A stretch of 47,940 nucleotides of DNA, from NCBI GenBank assembly GCA_023487645.1, contig JAMDBX010000015.1, positions 1 through 47,940 of the forward strand. The letters are read 5' to 3'. This stretch comes from Patescibacteria group bacterium (GTDB lineage: Bacteria; Patescibacteria; Microgenomatia; Daviesbacterales; UBA10151). Position numbers and translations under genes: made by a program. A model generated the notes under the pieces. That model was not told where the DNA came from. It ran no database searches and was given only the letters and a program-made list of their open reading frames with translations. This document shows positions 1 to 7,025 of this stretch, in pieces. The number at the start of each line of letters is the position of its first letter. Position 1 is the first letter of the stretch.

Positions 1-969
1 GAAAATGGATCGAAAACACTAAATAATTGCCCTAAAAAACTTCTTTTAGCCTCACCGCGAGGGTTTTGCGCCGGAGTCAAACGGGCAATTGATGCTTTAA
101 ACCAAGCCCTTACAACCTTTCCCGGCCAAAATATTTATTGCTACCATCAAATTGTCCACAACATCTATGTAGTCAAAGAGTTTGAAGCCAAGGGGGTGAA
201 ATTTGTAAGCAACTTAAATGAAGTCCCCATGGGAAGCATTGTAATTTTTTCCTCACACGGTGTATCTCCTATCATAAGACAACAAGCCCTTGATAGGCAG
301 TTAAAAACCATTGATGCTACCTGTCCTTTTGTCACCAAAACCCATTTGGAGGTCAAAAAATATGCCCAGGAGGGTGCCAAAATTGTCTATATCGGCCAAA
401 AAGGTCACGATGAAGCAGTGGGGACAACCGGAGAAGCGCCAGAGGCTACTACTGTTATCCAAAGCGTTGAAGAGATTGCCGCTCTCCTCTTTTCTGCAGA
501 AGAAAAGATAGCTTTAGTTACCCAAACTACTTTATCTTTGGATGAAACGGAAAATTTGCGCCAAGCTTTAAAGAAAAAATTTCCCCGGCTGATTGAGCCG
601 GCCAATTCGGATATCTGTTTGGCTACCCAAAATCGCCAAAACGGAGTCAAAGAGCTGGTTGCCAAAGGTGCGCAGATTATTGTTATTTTAGGTTCAGCCA
701 ACAGTTCAAATTCCAATAAATTAAAAAAGGTGGCTGAAAAAATGGGTGCTCAAGCAGTATTAATTGATGATATCTTAGATTTAAACTTAAACTTACTGCA
801 AAATATAGATTGCATTGGCCTAACCGCCGGAGCTTCTCTGCCCGAGTATAAAATTACCGAAGCTTTGGCTTTTTTTAGAAACCATGGAGTAGAAGTTATA
901 AAAGAGATGGTGGTTGCCGATGAAAATCAAGTAAGCCTACCTCGGGTAAACATTAATGCCTCTAAATAA
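1..969 (+). CDS. ispH: 4-hydroxy-3-methylbut-2-enyl diphosphate reductase, 5' end outside window
   Basis: Last enzyme of the MEP isoprenoid pathway: a 4Fe-4S enzyme that reduces HMBPP to IPP and DMAPP in the cytoplasm. The frame is open from base 1 and already contains the family N-terminus (PRGFCAGVKRAID at residues 19-31, first cluster cysteine at 23), YHQIVHN and SSHGVSP, then DATCPF (second cysteine) and NSDICLATQNRQ (third cysteine). About 322 codons are visible, close to the usual 310-320, so only a few N-terminal residues can be missing. No ATG, GTG or TTG lies in frame upstream of the first motif, so the start is outside the window; the ATG at 196 is internal. It converges on the DsbA-like gene with 9 bases between, and no hairpin terminator is visible there. 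Confidence 0.96.
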   Translation, partial: ENGSKTLNNCPKKLLLASPRGFCAGVKRAIDALNQALTTFPGQNIYCYHQIVHNIYVVKEFEAKGVKFVSNLNEVPMGSIVIFSSHGVSPIIRQQALDRQLKTIDATCPFVTKTHLEVKKYAQEGAKIVYIGQKGHDEAVGTTGEAPEATTVIQSVEEIAALLFSAEEKIALVTQTTLSLDETENLRQALKKKFPRLIEPANSDICLATQNRQNGVKELVAKGAQIIVILGSANSSNSNKLKKVAEKMGAQAVLIDDILDLNLNLLQNIDCIGLTAGASLPEYKITEALAFFRNHGVEVIKEMVVADENQVSLPRVNINASK

Positions 970-978
970 TCCGCCAAA

Positions 979-1788
979 TTATTTAAGGAAAGAGTTAACT
1001 GTCGATTCCATATCAGTATAGCTGTAAGCCCCGGCAAAAGCGGTTGTATTCAGGAAAAATCCCGGTGTTCCACTGACATTCAAACCGTTAGCCAAAGCCA
1101 TATCTTCTTTTAGAGTGTTATCATATTTGCCGCTGTCCAGACATTGTTTCATAGCGGCAGGATCAAAGACCGGCTGCAAGAAGTTAGCTAAATCGCCGGA
1201 TTTAGACTTATCGTTTTTTACCGTGTTGTTTAACAGGTCATAACCTTGAGCGCTCATCAACATATCATTAACATCCCAAAACTTACCCGCTTCCTGGGCA
1301 CAGAAGAGAGCTTTTGCTCCCATCTCCCCGTTACCGTGACCGGGAAAATAAAGATAGGCAAAAGCAGCCTTTCCTTCATCAACTAATTTTTTGATCTCCG
1401 GCACCGGAGCCACATAAGTTCCCCCGTCAGCCACCAGAGTAAACCGGGAGCCGGCCTGTTTATTCAGCTCGGGATTTTTCCCGGCGGCAATCTGGCAATA
1501 AGGACAACTGGGATCAGCAACTTCTATTGCAATTAGCTTTTTGTTGGTGTCACCAAATTTAATAACGCTTTTATTAAAAACATCTTTAACTTTGTCTAAA
1601 GTAACGGTTGCCTGTTGCGAAGGCTGGGTAGTATTAGCTTGGGTGGTCGGGGTAGTATTAGCGCTGGTGGCAGCTGGTTTGGAGTTTTTTAAAGTAATGA
1701 CACCACTGGAAACTAGAATAGAAAGACTAATCAAGATACTTCCTAAAACAACAGCGGCAGAAATCCGGTCTTCTTTGGAAAGCTTCAT
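979..1788 (-). CDS. Membrane-anchored DsbA-like thioredoxin-fold protein
   Basis: Predicted thiol-disulfide oxidoreductase acting outside the membrane. From the ATG at 1788 the protein has 269 residues: one membrane segment at about 11-31, a Thr/Gln/Pro-rich linker to about 62, then a DsbA-type domain with the active-site CPYC at 95-98 and a cis-proline loop (SGTPGFF) near the C-terminus. A longer reading from a TTG at 1830 exists, but TTGACA (1821-1826) and TACACT (1797-1802) with 18 bases between form a promoter that would start the transcript at or next to ATG 1788, so the shorter form is preferred. It lies just downstream of pth but seems to have its own promoter. The fold and CxxC are clear; whether it oxidises or isomerises substrates is not decidable here. 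Confidence 0.88.
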   Translation of the reverse strand: MKLSKEDRISAAVVLGSILISLSILVSSGVITLKNSKPAATSANTTPTTQANTTQPSQQATVTLDKVKDVFNKSVIKFGDTNKKLIAIEVADPSCPYCQIAAGKNPELNKQAGSRFTLVADGGTYVAPVPEIKKLVDEGKAAFAYLYFPGHGNGEMGAKALFCAQEAGKFWDVNDMLMSAQGYDLLNNTVKNDKSKSGDLANFLQPVFDPAAMKQCLDSGKYDNTLKEDMALANGLNVSGTPGFFLNTTAFAGAYSYTDMESTVNSFLK

Positions 1789-1796
1789 GCTTTTTG

Positions 1797-1826
1797 AGTG
1801 TACACTGTTGTCAAAGGCGATGTCAA
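1797..1826 (-). promoter_or_regulatory. Promoter of the dsbA-like gene
   Basis: TTGACA (1826-1821), 18 bases, then TG directly followed by TACACT (1802-1797). Eight bases separate the -10 box from ATG 1788, so the mRNA should have almost no leader. Confidence 0.6.
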
Positions 1827-1839
1827 CCAAGGGACTGCC

Positions 1840-2394
1840 TTAGTTAAACTGGTTTTGGGCTGTCTCCAACCCTTCTTCTAAAATAATATCTACTGCCTCA
1901 AGAGCCTGTTTAACCATATGTTTAACTTTAGGTCTTTCGCTCGGTAAAAAGGGTTCCAAAACAAAGCGCTCGGCCAAATTTGAACTTGGACCAATCCCTA
2001 ATCTTACTCGAATAAACTTATCATCATTTAAAGATTTAATCACCGATTCTACTCCATGATGCCCGCCAGCCGCTCCCCCTTTTCGCACTTTAATTTTTCC
2101 CAAAGGCAAGTCCAACTCGTCCTGGATTATTATGATATCTTCTACAGGAATTCGATAGTAATCTGCCAAAGGTTTTACTGCCATCCCCGAGTTGTTCATA
2201 AAGGTCTGGGGTTTGGCTAAAATTAGGCTCTGGTCAATTTTTAAAATTTCGGCTTGGAATTTTTTTTCATATTTCCAATCAAAACCCTCACTTTTAAGGC
2301 TATCTGCCAACTTTTCCACTATCTCAAACCCCAAATTATGGCGAGTACCAAGATATTTATCTCCAGGATTTCCCAAACCAACTATTAACTTCAT
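1840..2394 (-). CDS. pth: Peptidyl-tRNA hydrolase
   Basis: Releases peptides from peptidyl-tRNA that dropped off ribosomes. The 184 residues match the family length. GLGNPGDKYLGTRHNLGFE holds the substrate-contacting Asn (position 8) and the catalytic His in TRHN (19); the catalytic Asp is in QDELDLPLGK. In the GGHxG segment the usual tRNA-contacting Asn (Asn114 in E. coli) is His (GGHHGVES). The ATG is preceded by TGC-TAAAAT six bases upstream, an extended -10 arrangement. It is divergent from the SpeD-like gene with 70 bases between the two start codons. Confidence 0.95.
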   Translation of the reverse strand: MKLIVGLGNPGDKYLGTRHNLGFEIVEKLADSLKSEGFDWKYEKKFQAEILKIDQSLILAKPQTFMNNSGMAVKPLADYYRIPVEDIIIIQDELDLPLGKIKVRKGGAAGGHHGVESVIKSLNDDKFIRVRLGIGPSSNLAERFVLEPFLPSERPKVKHMVKQALEAVDIILEEGLETAQNQFN

Positions 2395-2400
2395 AGTTGA

Positions 2401-2409
2401 ATTTTAGCA
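2401..2409 (-). promoter_or_regulatory. Extended -10 promoter of pth
   Basis: TG-C-TAAAAT on the minus strand with six bases to ATG 2394; no convincing -35 box. Back to back with the SpeD-like promoter. Confidence 0.45.
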
Positions 2410-2428
2410 CGTTAGTAGCTAACCTTGC

Positions 2429-2457
2429 TTGAAATTATTTAACAGAGGAAATAAGAT
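2429..2457 (+). promoter_or_regulatory. Promoter of the SpeD-like gene
   Basis: TTGAAA (2429-2434), exactly 17 bases, TAAGAT (2452-2457), then seven bases to ATG 2465. The TTG at 2429, which could be read as a start codon, is better explained as the -35 box. Confidence 0.6.
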
Positions 2458-2464
2458 TTATTTA

Positions 2465-2815
2465 ATGTCAAAAATTGTGGATATTTTTATCGACCATCAT
2501 ATCGCCGAGCTTGAGGGAGTAGATTTTGAATTCTTAAATGATCAGGATAAACTCTTGCAGGCAGCAAAAAATGTTGCCCAAAATTTAGGCTTAACTGTTG
2601 TCAATTCTTTCATCCACCGTTTTGAACCTCACGGACTCTCTTTGGTTTTAGTAATTTCCCAGTCCCATATTGCCATCCACACTTGGCCGGAATACGGTTA
2701 TATGCATCTAGATATTATGACCTGTTCAGAAGGTGATAATTTACAATCCTTAGAAAGTGTTCTTCAACAAGAATTTACCCCTTCCAAAATTACAGTCAAA
2801 AAGATTGATTATTAA
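2465..2815 (+). CDS. SpeD-family pyruvoyl-dependent decarboxylase
   Basis: Small class 1B AdoMet decarboxylase-like proenzyme, 116 residues from the ATG supported by the promoter. SpeD enzymes cleave themselves before a serine, which becomes the pyruvoyl cofactor, and normally make the aminopropyl donor for spermidine. Visible: HRFEPHGLS, then SQSHIAIHTWPEYGY with the pyruvoyl Ser at 67 and processing His at 72, then DIMTC with the catalytic Cys at 87. The spacing matches the Thermotoga enzyme as I recall it (63, 68, 83). The residue before the cleaved Ser is Gln66 where Glu is usual, and the Gly after the Cys is Ser. No spermidine synthase lies nearby. Some CPR members of this family are reported to act on ornithine or arginine instead of AdoMet, so the substrate is left open. 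Its 3' end overlaps the next, convergent gene by four bases. Confidence 0.85.
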   Translation: MSKIVDIFIDHHIAELEGVDFEFLNDQDKLLQAAKNVAQNLGLTVVNSFIHRFEPHGLSLVLVISQSHIAIHTWPEYGYMHLDIMTCSEGDNLQSLESVLQQEFTPSKITVKKIDY

Positions 2816-3372
2816 ATTAGCGTAAAGGCCACAGCAGAGGACATGGCAGTATAGGAGCCAATAATTAAAGCTTTGATTAAAGTACTATCCCATCCGGGGA
2901 AGTTATTAAATAAAATTAGTCCCCAAACCTCCACTATCAGGGCAATTAAATATAAAGTAACCAGTTTTTGAAAAATATAAATATAGGAATTTTTCTTAGC
3001 TGACAAAATCTGGTCCCTGTCGTGTTTATAGATCAAGATACCAACCAAAATAAAAATAAACAGTAAAATGCCAATAGTATTGATCCAAGGTAGAGTCTTG
3101 GCCAGATTCACACTTCCCCCTAAGGCTTGACCCAAACCCACTCCCAAAAAAGCTCCGGCTACGCCTCGGGCCAACTCCAACAGCTGGGATTTTTTGACGG
3201 CAAACTGGCCGATTTGAAAAACTGCCCTCTCAATTTTTAACTCCTCTTTTTCAACCTTTTTAATATCCTCCTCTTCTCTTTCCACCAGCTTCTCTAAGTG
3301 CTTTTCAATATCCTCAACTACATCTAATTTTTTATCTAAAGTATTAATTTTTGTTAAAACTCTATTAGTCAT
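2812..3372 (-). CDS. Coiled-coil integral membrane protein, DUF2391-like
   Basis: Function unknown. From ATG 3372 there are 186 residues. Residues 5-60 are highly charged, rich in Lys and Glu, and look like a coiled coil. Then come four hydrophobic segments, beginning with a Gly-rich one (RGVAGAFLGVGLGQALGG), followed by INTIGILLFIFILVGILIY, LVTLYLIALIVEVWGLILF and a C-terminal ALIIGSYTAMSSAVAF. The Gly-rich segment resembles the DUF2391 family of predicted membrane proteins; that assignment is tentative. A reading nine codons longer would begin at a TTG at 3399 without a ribosome site. The four-helix protein ends just upstream (3401). Confidence 0.7.
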   Translation of the reverse strand: MTNRVLTKINTLDKKLDVVEDIEKHLEKLVEREEEDIKKVEKEELKIERAVFQIGQFAVKKSQLLELARGVAGAFLGVGLGQALGGSVNLAKTLPWINTIGILLFIFILVGILIYKHDRDQILSAKKNSYIYIFQKLVTLYLIALIVEVWGLILFNNFPGWDSTLIKALIIGSYTAMSSAVAFTLI

Positions 3373-3400
3373 AAATTTATAATAACAGAAAAATACCAAA

Positions 3401-3934
3401 TTAGGTTTTCAACTTTGATCCCAGTCTTTTAGCCATCCTCTTTTTAAAAAGGTTTTCTCTAAAACCGCCTTCACTCACAAATTTTTCCTCCAGCCATCTA
3501 AGTTTTTGGTCTAATAAGGCATTGGTTTGGTTAATCAGGCAAATCATAGCATTGGCTGCCTCCTCCGGATTTTCAATATAACTCTTATAATTGTTATAAT
3601 CGTTATAATTTTTATAAACAAAACTCCGAACCTTTCTTGCCTCAGAATAATCCTTCTCCCAAAGTTTCAACCCTCTTTGCCTTAAAAAGTCCTGATAATC
3701 ATTTAAAAGTTCCTCCAAACTTCCTCTGGCCACCCCTAATAATTTTATCCTCCCCTCTAAGCTTTTCTGTAAGTACCCTTCTGGAATGTTTTGTTTTCCA
3801 GACCTAGCTACCTGTTCCATCTGATCTTTAGTCCGGGATTTATAATCAATATATTTTTGGCAAAATTCTACTGTAAAATCATAAATAATCGCCGACTGTA
3901 CAAAGAAAGGAAGATCCTTATATCCACAACTCAT
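3401..3934 (-). CDS. Four-helix-bundle protein with suffix domain
   Basis: Relative of the small four-helix-bundle proteins first noticed in 23S rRNA intervening sequences, 177 residues. The N-terminal two thirds carry the family pattern (FTVEFCQKYI, RTKDQMEQVARSGKQNIPEG, GVARGSLEELLNDYQDFL); the C-terminal part (about 120-170, NPEEAANAMICLINQTNALL) matches the 'four helix bundle suffix domain' type common in CPR genomes. Biochemical role unknown. Between the two lies a Tyr/Asn-rich stretch (YKNYNDYNNYKSY) encoded by 9-bp tandem repeats at 3585-3620. The ATG at 3934 is followed upstream by a second set of the same 9-bp repeats and then the ligase stop. Confidence 0.82.
   Translation of the reverse strand: MSCGYKDLPFFVQSAIIYDFTVEFCQKYIDYKSRTKDQMEQVARSGKQNIPEGYLQKSLEGRIKLLGVARGSLEELLNDYQDFLRQRGLKLWEKDYSEARKVRSFVYKNYNDYNNYKSYIENPEEAANAMICLINQTNALLDQKLRWLEEKFVSEGGFRENLFKKRMAKRLGSKLKT
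3585..3620. repeat. 9-bp tandem repeat, four units, inside the four-helix gene
   Basis: Four consecutive units of TTATAAnnn (TTATAATTG, TTATAATCG, TTATAATTT, TTATAAACA on the plus strand). Read on the coding strand they give Tyr/Asn-rich residues. The unit is three codons long, so copy-number change would not shift the frame. Confidence 0.75.
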
Positions 3935-3950
3935 TATCTTAATATAACAC

Positions 3951-3986
3951 TTATAACTGTTATAAAGATTATAATGGTTATATTAT
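3951..3986. repeat. 9-bp tandem repeat, four units, between ligase and four-helix gene
   Basis: TTATAACTG, TTATAAAGA, TTATAATGG, TTATATTAT: the same TTATAAnnn unit as at 3585-3620, here in the intergenic gap and running into the ligase stop codon. Confidence 0.7.
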
Positions 3987-5761
3987 TTTTTATATTGCTG
4001 GCTATACATTTCAACCAACTCTTTGACTGTGGTTGCCTGTTCTGCCTTTTTGTCTTCCCGAAACTTAATTAACCTCGGAAACCTTAAAGCAAAGCCCTGC
4101 CTGCCGGCAGGCAGGCCGGTTCCTTCCACTTTACCTGCTGTATGAACTGGAGATTTGGTAATCTCATCAGCCAAAACCTCTATGACAATTTCTGGTTTAA
4201 TCCAGACAGAAGGCTCGAGTATAGCACTCACTCTGGCTGGTTTTTTTTCAACACTAATCTTATCCGCCCTTTGGTGGATCTCCCGCCACTCCTCATCAGT
4301 CAGCCCGGTGCCAATTTTGGAAACCGTGACAAATTCATCCTTTTTTTCATCATAGACACCTACCAACAACGAACCGGCCCCAAATTCCGCCCGTTTGCCC
4401 CGGCCGTAAATATAGCCTAAAATCACCACATCAATGGTGTCTTTGAGCTCTCCGGCCGAATGTCTTTTTAATTTAACCCAGTTAAAATTCCGGGCACCGG
4501 CCTCATATTTGGAATCCGGCCTTTTTAAAAGTAGCCCTTCCAAACCCTTGGTGATGGCATCGTTAAATAACTCATTGATCCGCTCTACCGATACTACAAA
4601 CTCCCCCGGTTGGGCAATTAACACCTCGTCACCGGAAATTGTCTCCTTTAACTTTTCCATTCTTTCCCGAAGAGGCAAGTCCACCAAGGATTGACCGTTT
4701 AAATACATAATGTCAAAAACAAAAGCCTTCAGGGGCAAAGTTTTGGCCATCTCTTCCACTTTATATTTACGCCTTCTTTTGGTAGTTTCCTGGAAAGGTA
4801 AAAATTCATCCGACTGGGGATTAAAGGCCAAAGATTCCGAGTCTAAAATAATAGTTTCGGCTTTGATTTGTTTTAAAGCACCCTGGACAATATCCGGCAA
4901 ACTAGCGGTAGTCTCTTCTAAATTCCGGGAAAAAACCCGAATCTTGTCCCCGTCCTTATGGATTTGTGTGCGAAATCCATCGTATTTATACTGAATATGA
5001 GTTTCTCCCCCAAATTTTTCTAAAATAGTTTTGGCGTCGGGTAACCTTTCAGCCAGTTGTGAACGGATCGGCCGGCCCACCTCTACATCCAGTTTTTTAA
5101 CCCCTTCCAAACCCTCTTTCCACAAAGTTTCTCCAATGAGTCCCAAATCTGAAGTTTTGTTATAAACTACTTCTAATTCTTTCCGCTTCCCCCTTTCCCC
5201 TAACTTGGCCTGGGCAAAAGCATCTAAAATCGTCGGATCTCCAACTCCCAACCTACTGGTCCCCAAAGGAATTCTGACTAAATGTTTTACTCCCACCTCG
5301 TCTACTTTTTGCAGCAAATCTGCCAATATCGACACTTTCTTCTCAACTGTCCCCTCCCCGGAAGTTTGGGCAATTTTTCTTAATTCATCAAAGACCTCAG
5401 TAACTGTTAATTTTGACCTGCCTATCGGCAGGCAGGACTTTTGACTTTTGACTTTTGACTTTTGACTTTTGACTTTCTCTGCTACCTTTCCCAAATCCCC
5501 AACCTTCCCGTATTCTTTTAGCACCTCTTCCCTTTCTATCCCAAAAGCCCGGGCTATGGCTTGAGCCACCAACTTTTCACTCATACCCAGCTCAATTGGT
5601 TCATAAAACGGCCCCACCCGGCTTTGGATTAAATAAACCACCTTGGCAATTTCTTCAGTTTCGACTTCTTGAAATAATTGAGCTAAAATATCAATTAAAG
5701 CTAACCTTGAAGAGGTATTTTCTAATTTTTCTAAGTATTGGGAAAATTTAGCAAATAACAT
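3983..5761 (-). CDS. lig: ATP-dependent DNA ligase, archaeal type
   Basis: Seals DNA nicks using ATP; 592 residues. N-terminal DNA-binding domain about 1-215, nucleotidyltransferase domain with the adenylated lysine in KYDGFRTQIH (near 258), SRNLEETT, then EGLLLKRPDSKYEAG and WVKLKRH (motifs IV and V), and an OB-fold to the C-terminus. This type is usual in archaea and recurrent in CPR bacteria in addition to or instead of LigA. Two segments look inserted: residues about 96-115 (KVKSQKSKVKSQKS then CLPIGR), encoded by 7-bp repeats and a palindrome, and about 548-555 (LPAGRQG), encoded by a perfect 20-bp palindrome, just before the conserved ALRFPR. Both keep the frame. The ATG is supported by TTTACA-17-TACAAT ending eight bases upstream. 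Confidence 0.95.
   Translation of the reverse strand: MLFAKFSQYLEKLENTSSRLALIDILAQLFQEVETEEIAKVVYLIQSRVGPFYEPIELGMSEKLVAQAIARAFGIEREEVLKEYGKVGDLGKVAEKVKSQKSKVKSQKSCLPIGRSKLTVTEVFDELRKIAQTSGEGTVEKKVSILADLLQKVDEVGVKHLVRIPLGTSRLGVGDPTILDAFAQAKLGERGKRKELEVVYNKTSDLGLIGETLWKEGLEGVKKLDVEVGRPIRSQLAERLPDAKTILEKFGGETHIQYKYDGFRTQIHKDGDKIRVFSRNLEETTASLPDIVQGALKQIKAETIILDSESLAFNPQSDEFLPFQETTKRRRKYKVEEMAKTLPLKAFVFDIMYLNGQSLVDLPLRERMEKLKETISGDEVLIAQPGEFVVSVERINELFNDAITKGLEGLLLKRPDSKYEAGARNFNWVKLKRHSAGELKDTIDVVILGYIYGRGKRAEFGAGSLLVGVYDEKKDEFVTVSKIGTGLTDEEWREIHQRADKISVEKKPARVSAILEPSVWIKPEIVIEVLADEITKSPVHTAGKVEGTGLPAGRQGFALRFPRLIKFREDKKAEQATTVKELVEMYSQQYKK
4096..4115. repeat. Perfect 20-bp palindrome inside the ligase gene
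   Basis: CCTGCCTGCCGGCAGGCAGG is its own reverse complement and encodes the LPAGRQ part of the ligase C-terminal region, between otherwise family-typical residues. GC-rich against its surroundings. A second, imperfect copy is at 5417-5436. Confidence 0.9.
5417..5473. repeat. Composite repeat: palindrome plus five 7-bp units, inside the ligase gene
   Basis: Near-palindrome CCTGCCTATCGGCAGGCAGG (5417-5436) followed, after AC, by five perfect TTTTGAC units (5439-5473). A sixth TTTTGAC unit sits on the other side (5411-5417), so the palindrome appears to have landed inside the 7-bp array. Encodes the low-complexity KVKSQKS stretch on the minus strand. Confidence 0.85.
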
Positions 5762-5769
5762 ACATTTGG

Positions 5770-5798
5770 ATTGTAGTAAATCAGACGTATATTGTAAA
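5770..5798 (-). promoter_or_regulatory. Promoter of the DNA ligase gene
   Basis: TTTACA (5798-5793), 17 bases, TACAAT (5775-5770), then eight bases to ATG 5761. Interlocked with the divergent GGDEF promoter, so the two cannot easily be occupied at once. Confidence 0.6.
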
Positions 5799-5800
5799 AT
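5771..5800 (+). promoter_or_regulatory. Promoter of the GGDEF gene
   Basis: TTGTAG (5771-5776), 18 bases, TAAAAT (5795-5800); about 18 leader bases before ATG 5826. Overlaps the ligase promoter on the other strand. No clear Shine-Dalgarno sequence. Confidence 0.45.
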
Positions 5801-5825
5801 GAGTTCCTCTCCTTTAAGCTAAACT

Positions 5826-6548
5826 ATGGATCAATTGGTTCAAGAAACCCAAATAGACGAGGAAGCAATCCCTCAAAACGAGGCCGAAATTTTAGATCCT
5901 CATCAAAAGTATTTATTATCTCACTATCATTCCTTGGCTCAAGATGTCAAAGACGGAAAGAAAAGTCCGGAAGAGTTAGCCTTTAAGATGTTTCAAATAC
6001 ATTTAGCCCTGGAAAGAAGGGCTGACAGGGATGGCTTATTAAGACAATTTCTCAATAAAAAAGGTTTCCCTAAGGCTTTGGAAAGAGAGCTAGAAATAAT
6101 TAAACGCTACAATTTAAACGGTTCCCTGCTTTTTTTGGATATTGACCATTTCAAAAAGGTCAATGACACTTTAGGCCATGACAAGGGTGATCTCATGATT
6201 AAAACTTATGCCCAGGTTATTATGCTTTGCACTCGGAAAAGTGATTTATGGGGCCGAATTGGTGGTGATGAGCTGGCCGCATTTTTAATGGGTTCTGATG
6301 CGTCGGGGGCAAAAATCGTAGCTGAAAGGATCAGGGAAGAGATTATCAAAGAGGTTAAAAGAGTTTTTCCGGATATTCCTTGGGAGCAGACCGTCAGTAT
6401 TGGAATTGCCGAAGTTAAAAAAGCTGCTGGCCAAGTTGATGACACAATTGGCGAATTAATCTACCGGGCCGACCAGGCCATGTATAAAGCAAAAGAGGAA
6501 AGAAATAAAACTGTCGTCTTTTCCGAGGAACTATCAAACAAAGGTTAA
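5826..6548 (+). CDS. Diguanylate cyclase (GGDEF domain)
   Basis: Predicted to make cyclic di-GMP from two GTP. 240 residues; an N-terminal helical part of about 75 residues without a recognised sensor, then the GGDEF domain. Metal-binding region LLFLDIDHFKKVNDTLGHDKGD is intact, the signature is GGDEL (fifth residue Leu instead of Phe), and RKSD lies exactly five residues before it, which is the usual product-inhibition (RxxD) site. No transmembrane segment, so cytosolic. It converges on a lone response-regulator gene 18 bases away; no EAL, HD-GYP or PilZ gene is in the window. Confidence 0.93.
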   Translation: MDQLVQETQIDEEAIPQNEAEILDPHQKYLLSHYHSLAQDVKDGKKSPEELAFKMFQIHLALERRADRDGLLRQFLNKKGFPKALERELEIIKRYNLNGSLLFLDIDHFKKVNDTLGHDKGDLMIKTYAQVIMLCTRKSDLWGRIGGDELAAFLMGSDASGAKIVAERIREEIIKEVKRVFPDIPWEQTVSIGIAEVKKAAGQVDDTIGELIYRADQAMYKAKEERNKTVVFSEELSNKG

Positions 6549-6566
6549 AAAACTTTTCGCTATTTA

Positions 6567-6989
6567 TTATTTTGGATTACAGCCATTACCTGTATTTCCA
6601 TTAGCCAAGCGAAGAACTTCATCTAAATCAAAAGGTTTTTGGACTAAATCATCAGCGCCTATATCTCTTAATCTGCTTATCTCGCAAGGATTCATTACAT
6701 CTAAAGCGCTTGAGCAAACAATACATTGTATATAAGGGTGTTCACTTTTGAGGAATTTAACTACCTGATCTCCACTTAAGACACCTCTTGGCATATAGAG
6801 ATCAATAAAAGCAAGGTTAATCAACCCTTTCTTTTGTTCGGACCGAACAACCGCTTCAATAACTTCTTCTGGCCCCGAGGCGAGAGCCACATTATGGCCT
6901 TCCCCGCTCAATATAGCTTCCATCATCTCCCTTATAGCGATATCATCATCAACAACAAGAATATGTTTAGATGCTCTTTCTGGACTCAT
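6567..6989 (-). CDS. Single-domain response regulator
   Basis: CheY-like receiver of 140 residues from ATG 6989. Acidic pocket DDD at 14-16, phospho-acceptor Asp63 in FIDLYMPRG, Ser93/94 in VCSSALD and Lys118 in VQKPFD. No output domain, so it must act through a partner; the convergent GGDEF gene is the obvious candidate, by position only. No histidine kinase is in the window. A TTG two codons earlier (6995) is not needed: the promoter places the transcript start at about the ATG. Confidence 0.92.
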   Translation of the reverse strand: MSPERASKHILVVDDDIAIREMMEAILSGEGHNVALASGPEEVIEAVVRSEQKKGLINLAFIDLYMPRGVLSGDQVVKFLKSEHPYIQCIVCSSALDVMNPCEISRLRDIGADDLVQKPFDLDEVLRLANGNTGNGCNPK

Positions 6990-6995
6990 AGTCAA

Positions 6996-7024
6996 ATGAT
7001 ATACTATAAGTCTAATCTAGTCAA
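6996..7024 (-). promoter_or_regulatory. Promoter of the response-regulator gene
   Basis: TTGACT (7024-7019), 17 bases, TATCAT (7001-6996), six bases to ATG 6989. The -35 box overlaps the region just after the Fic stop. Confidence 0.6.
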
Positions 7025-7025
7025 G

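Noticed and set aside
196..969. IspH starting at ATG 196
   Set aside because: This would remove the first cluster cysteine and the conserved PRGFCAGV motif that is encoded in the same open frame upstream.
1789..1830. TTG start for the DsbA-like protein
   Set aside because: The TTGACA promoter box lies within this stretch and would start the transcript downstream of the TTG.
5439..5473. Short tandem repeats as a CRISPR array
   Set aside because: Units are 7 bp and contiguous without spacers, and they lie inside the ligase reading frame.
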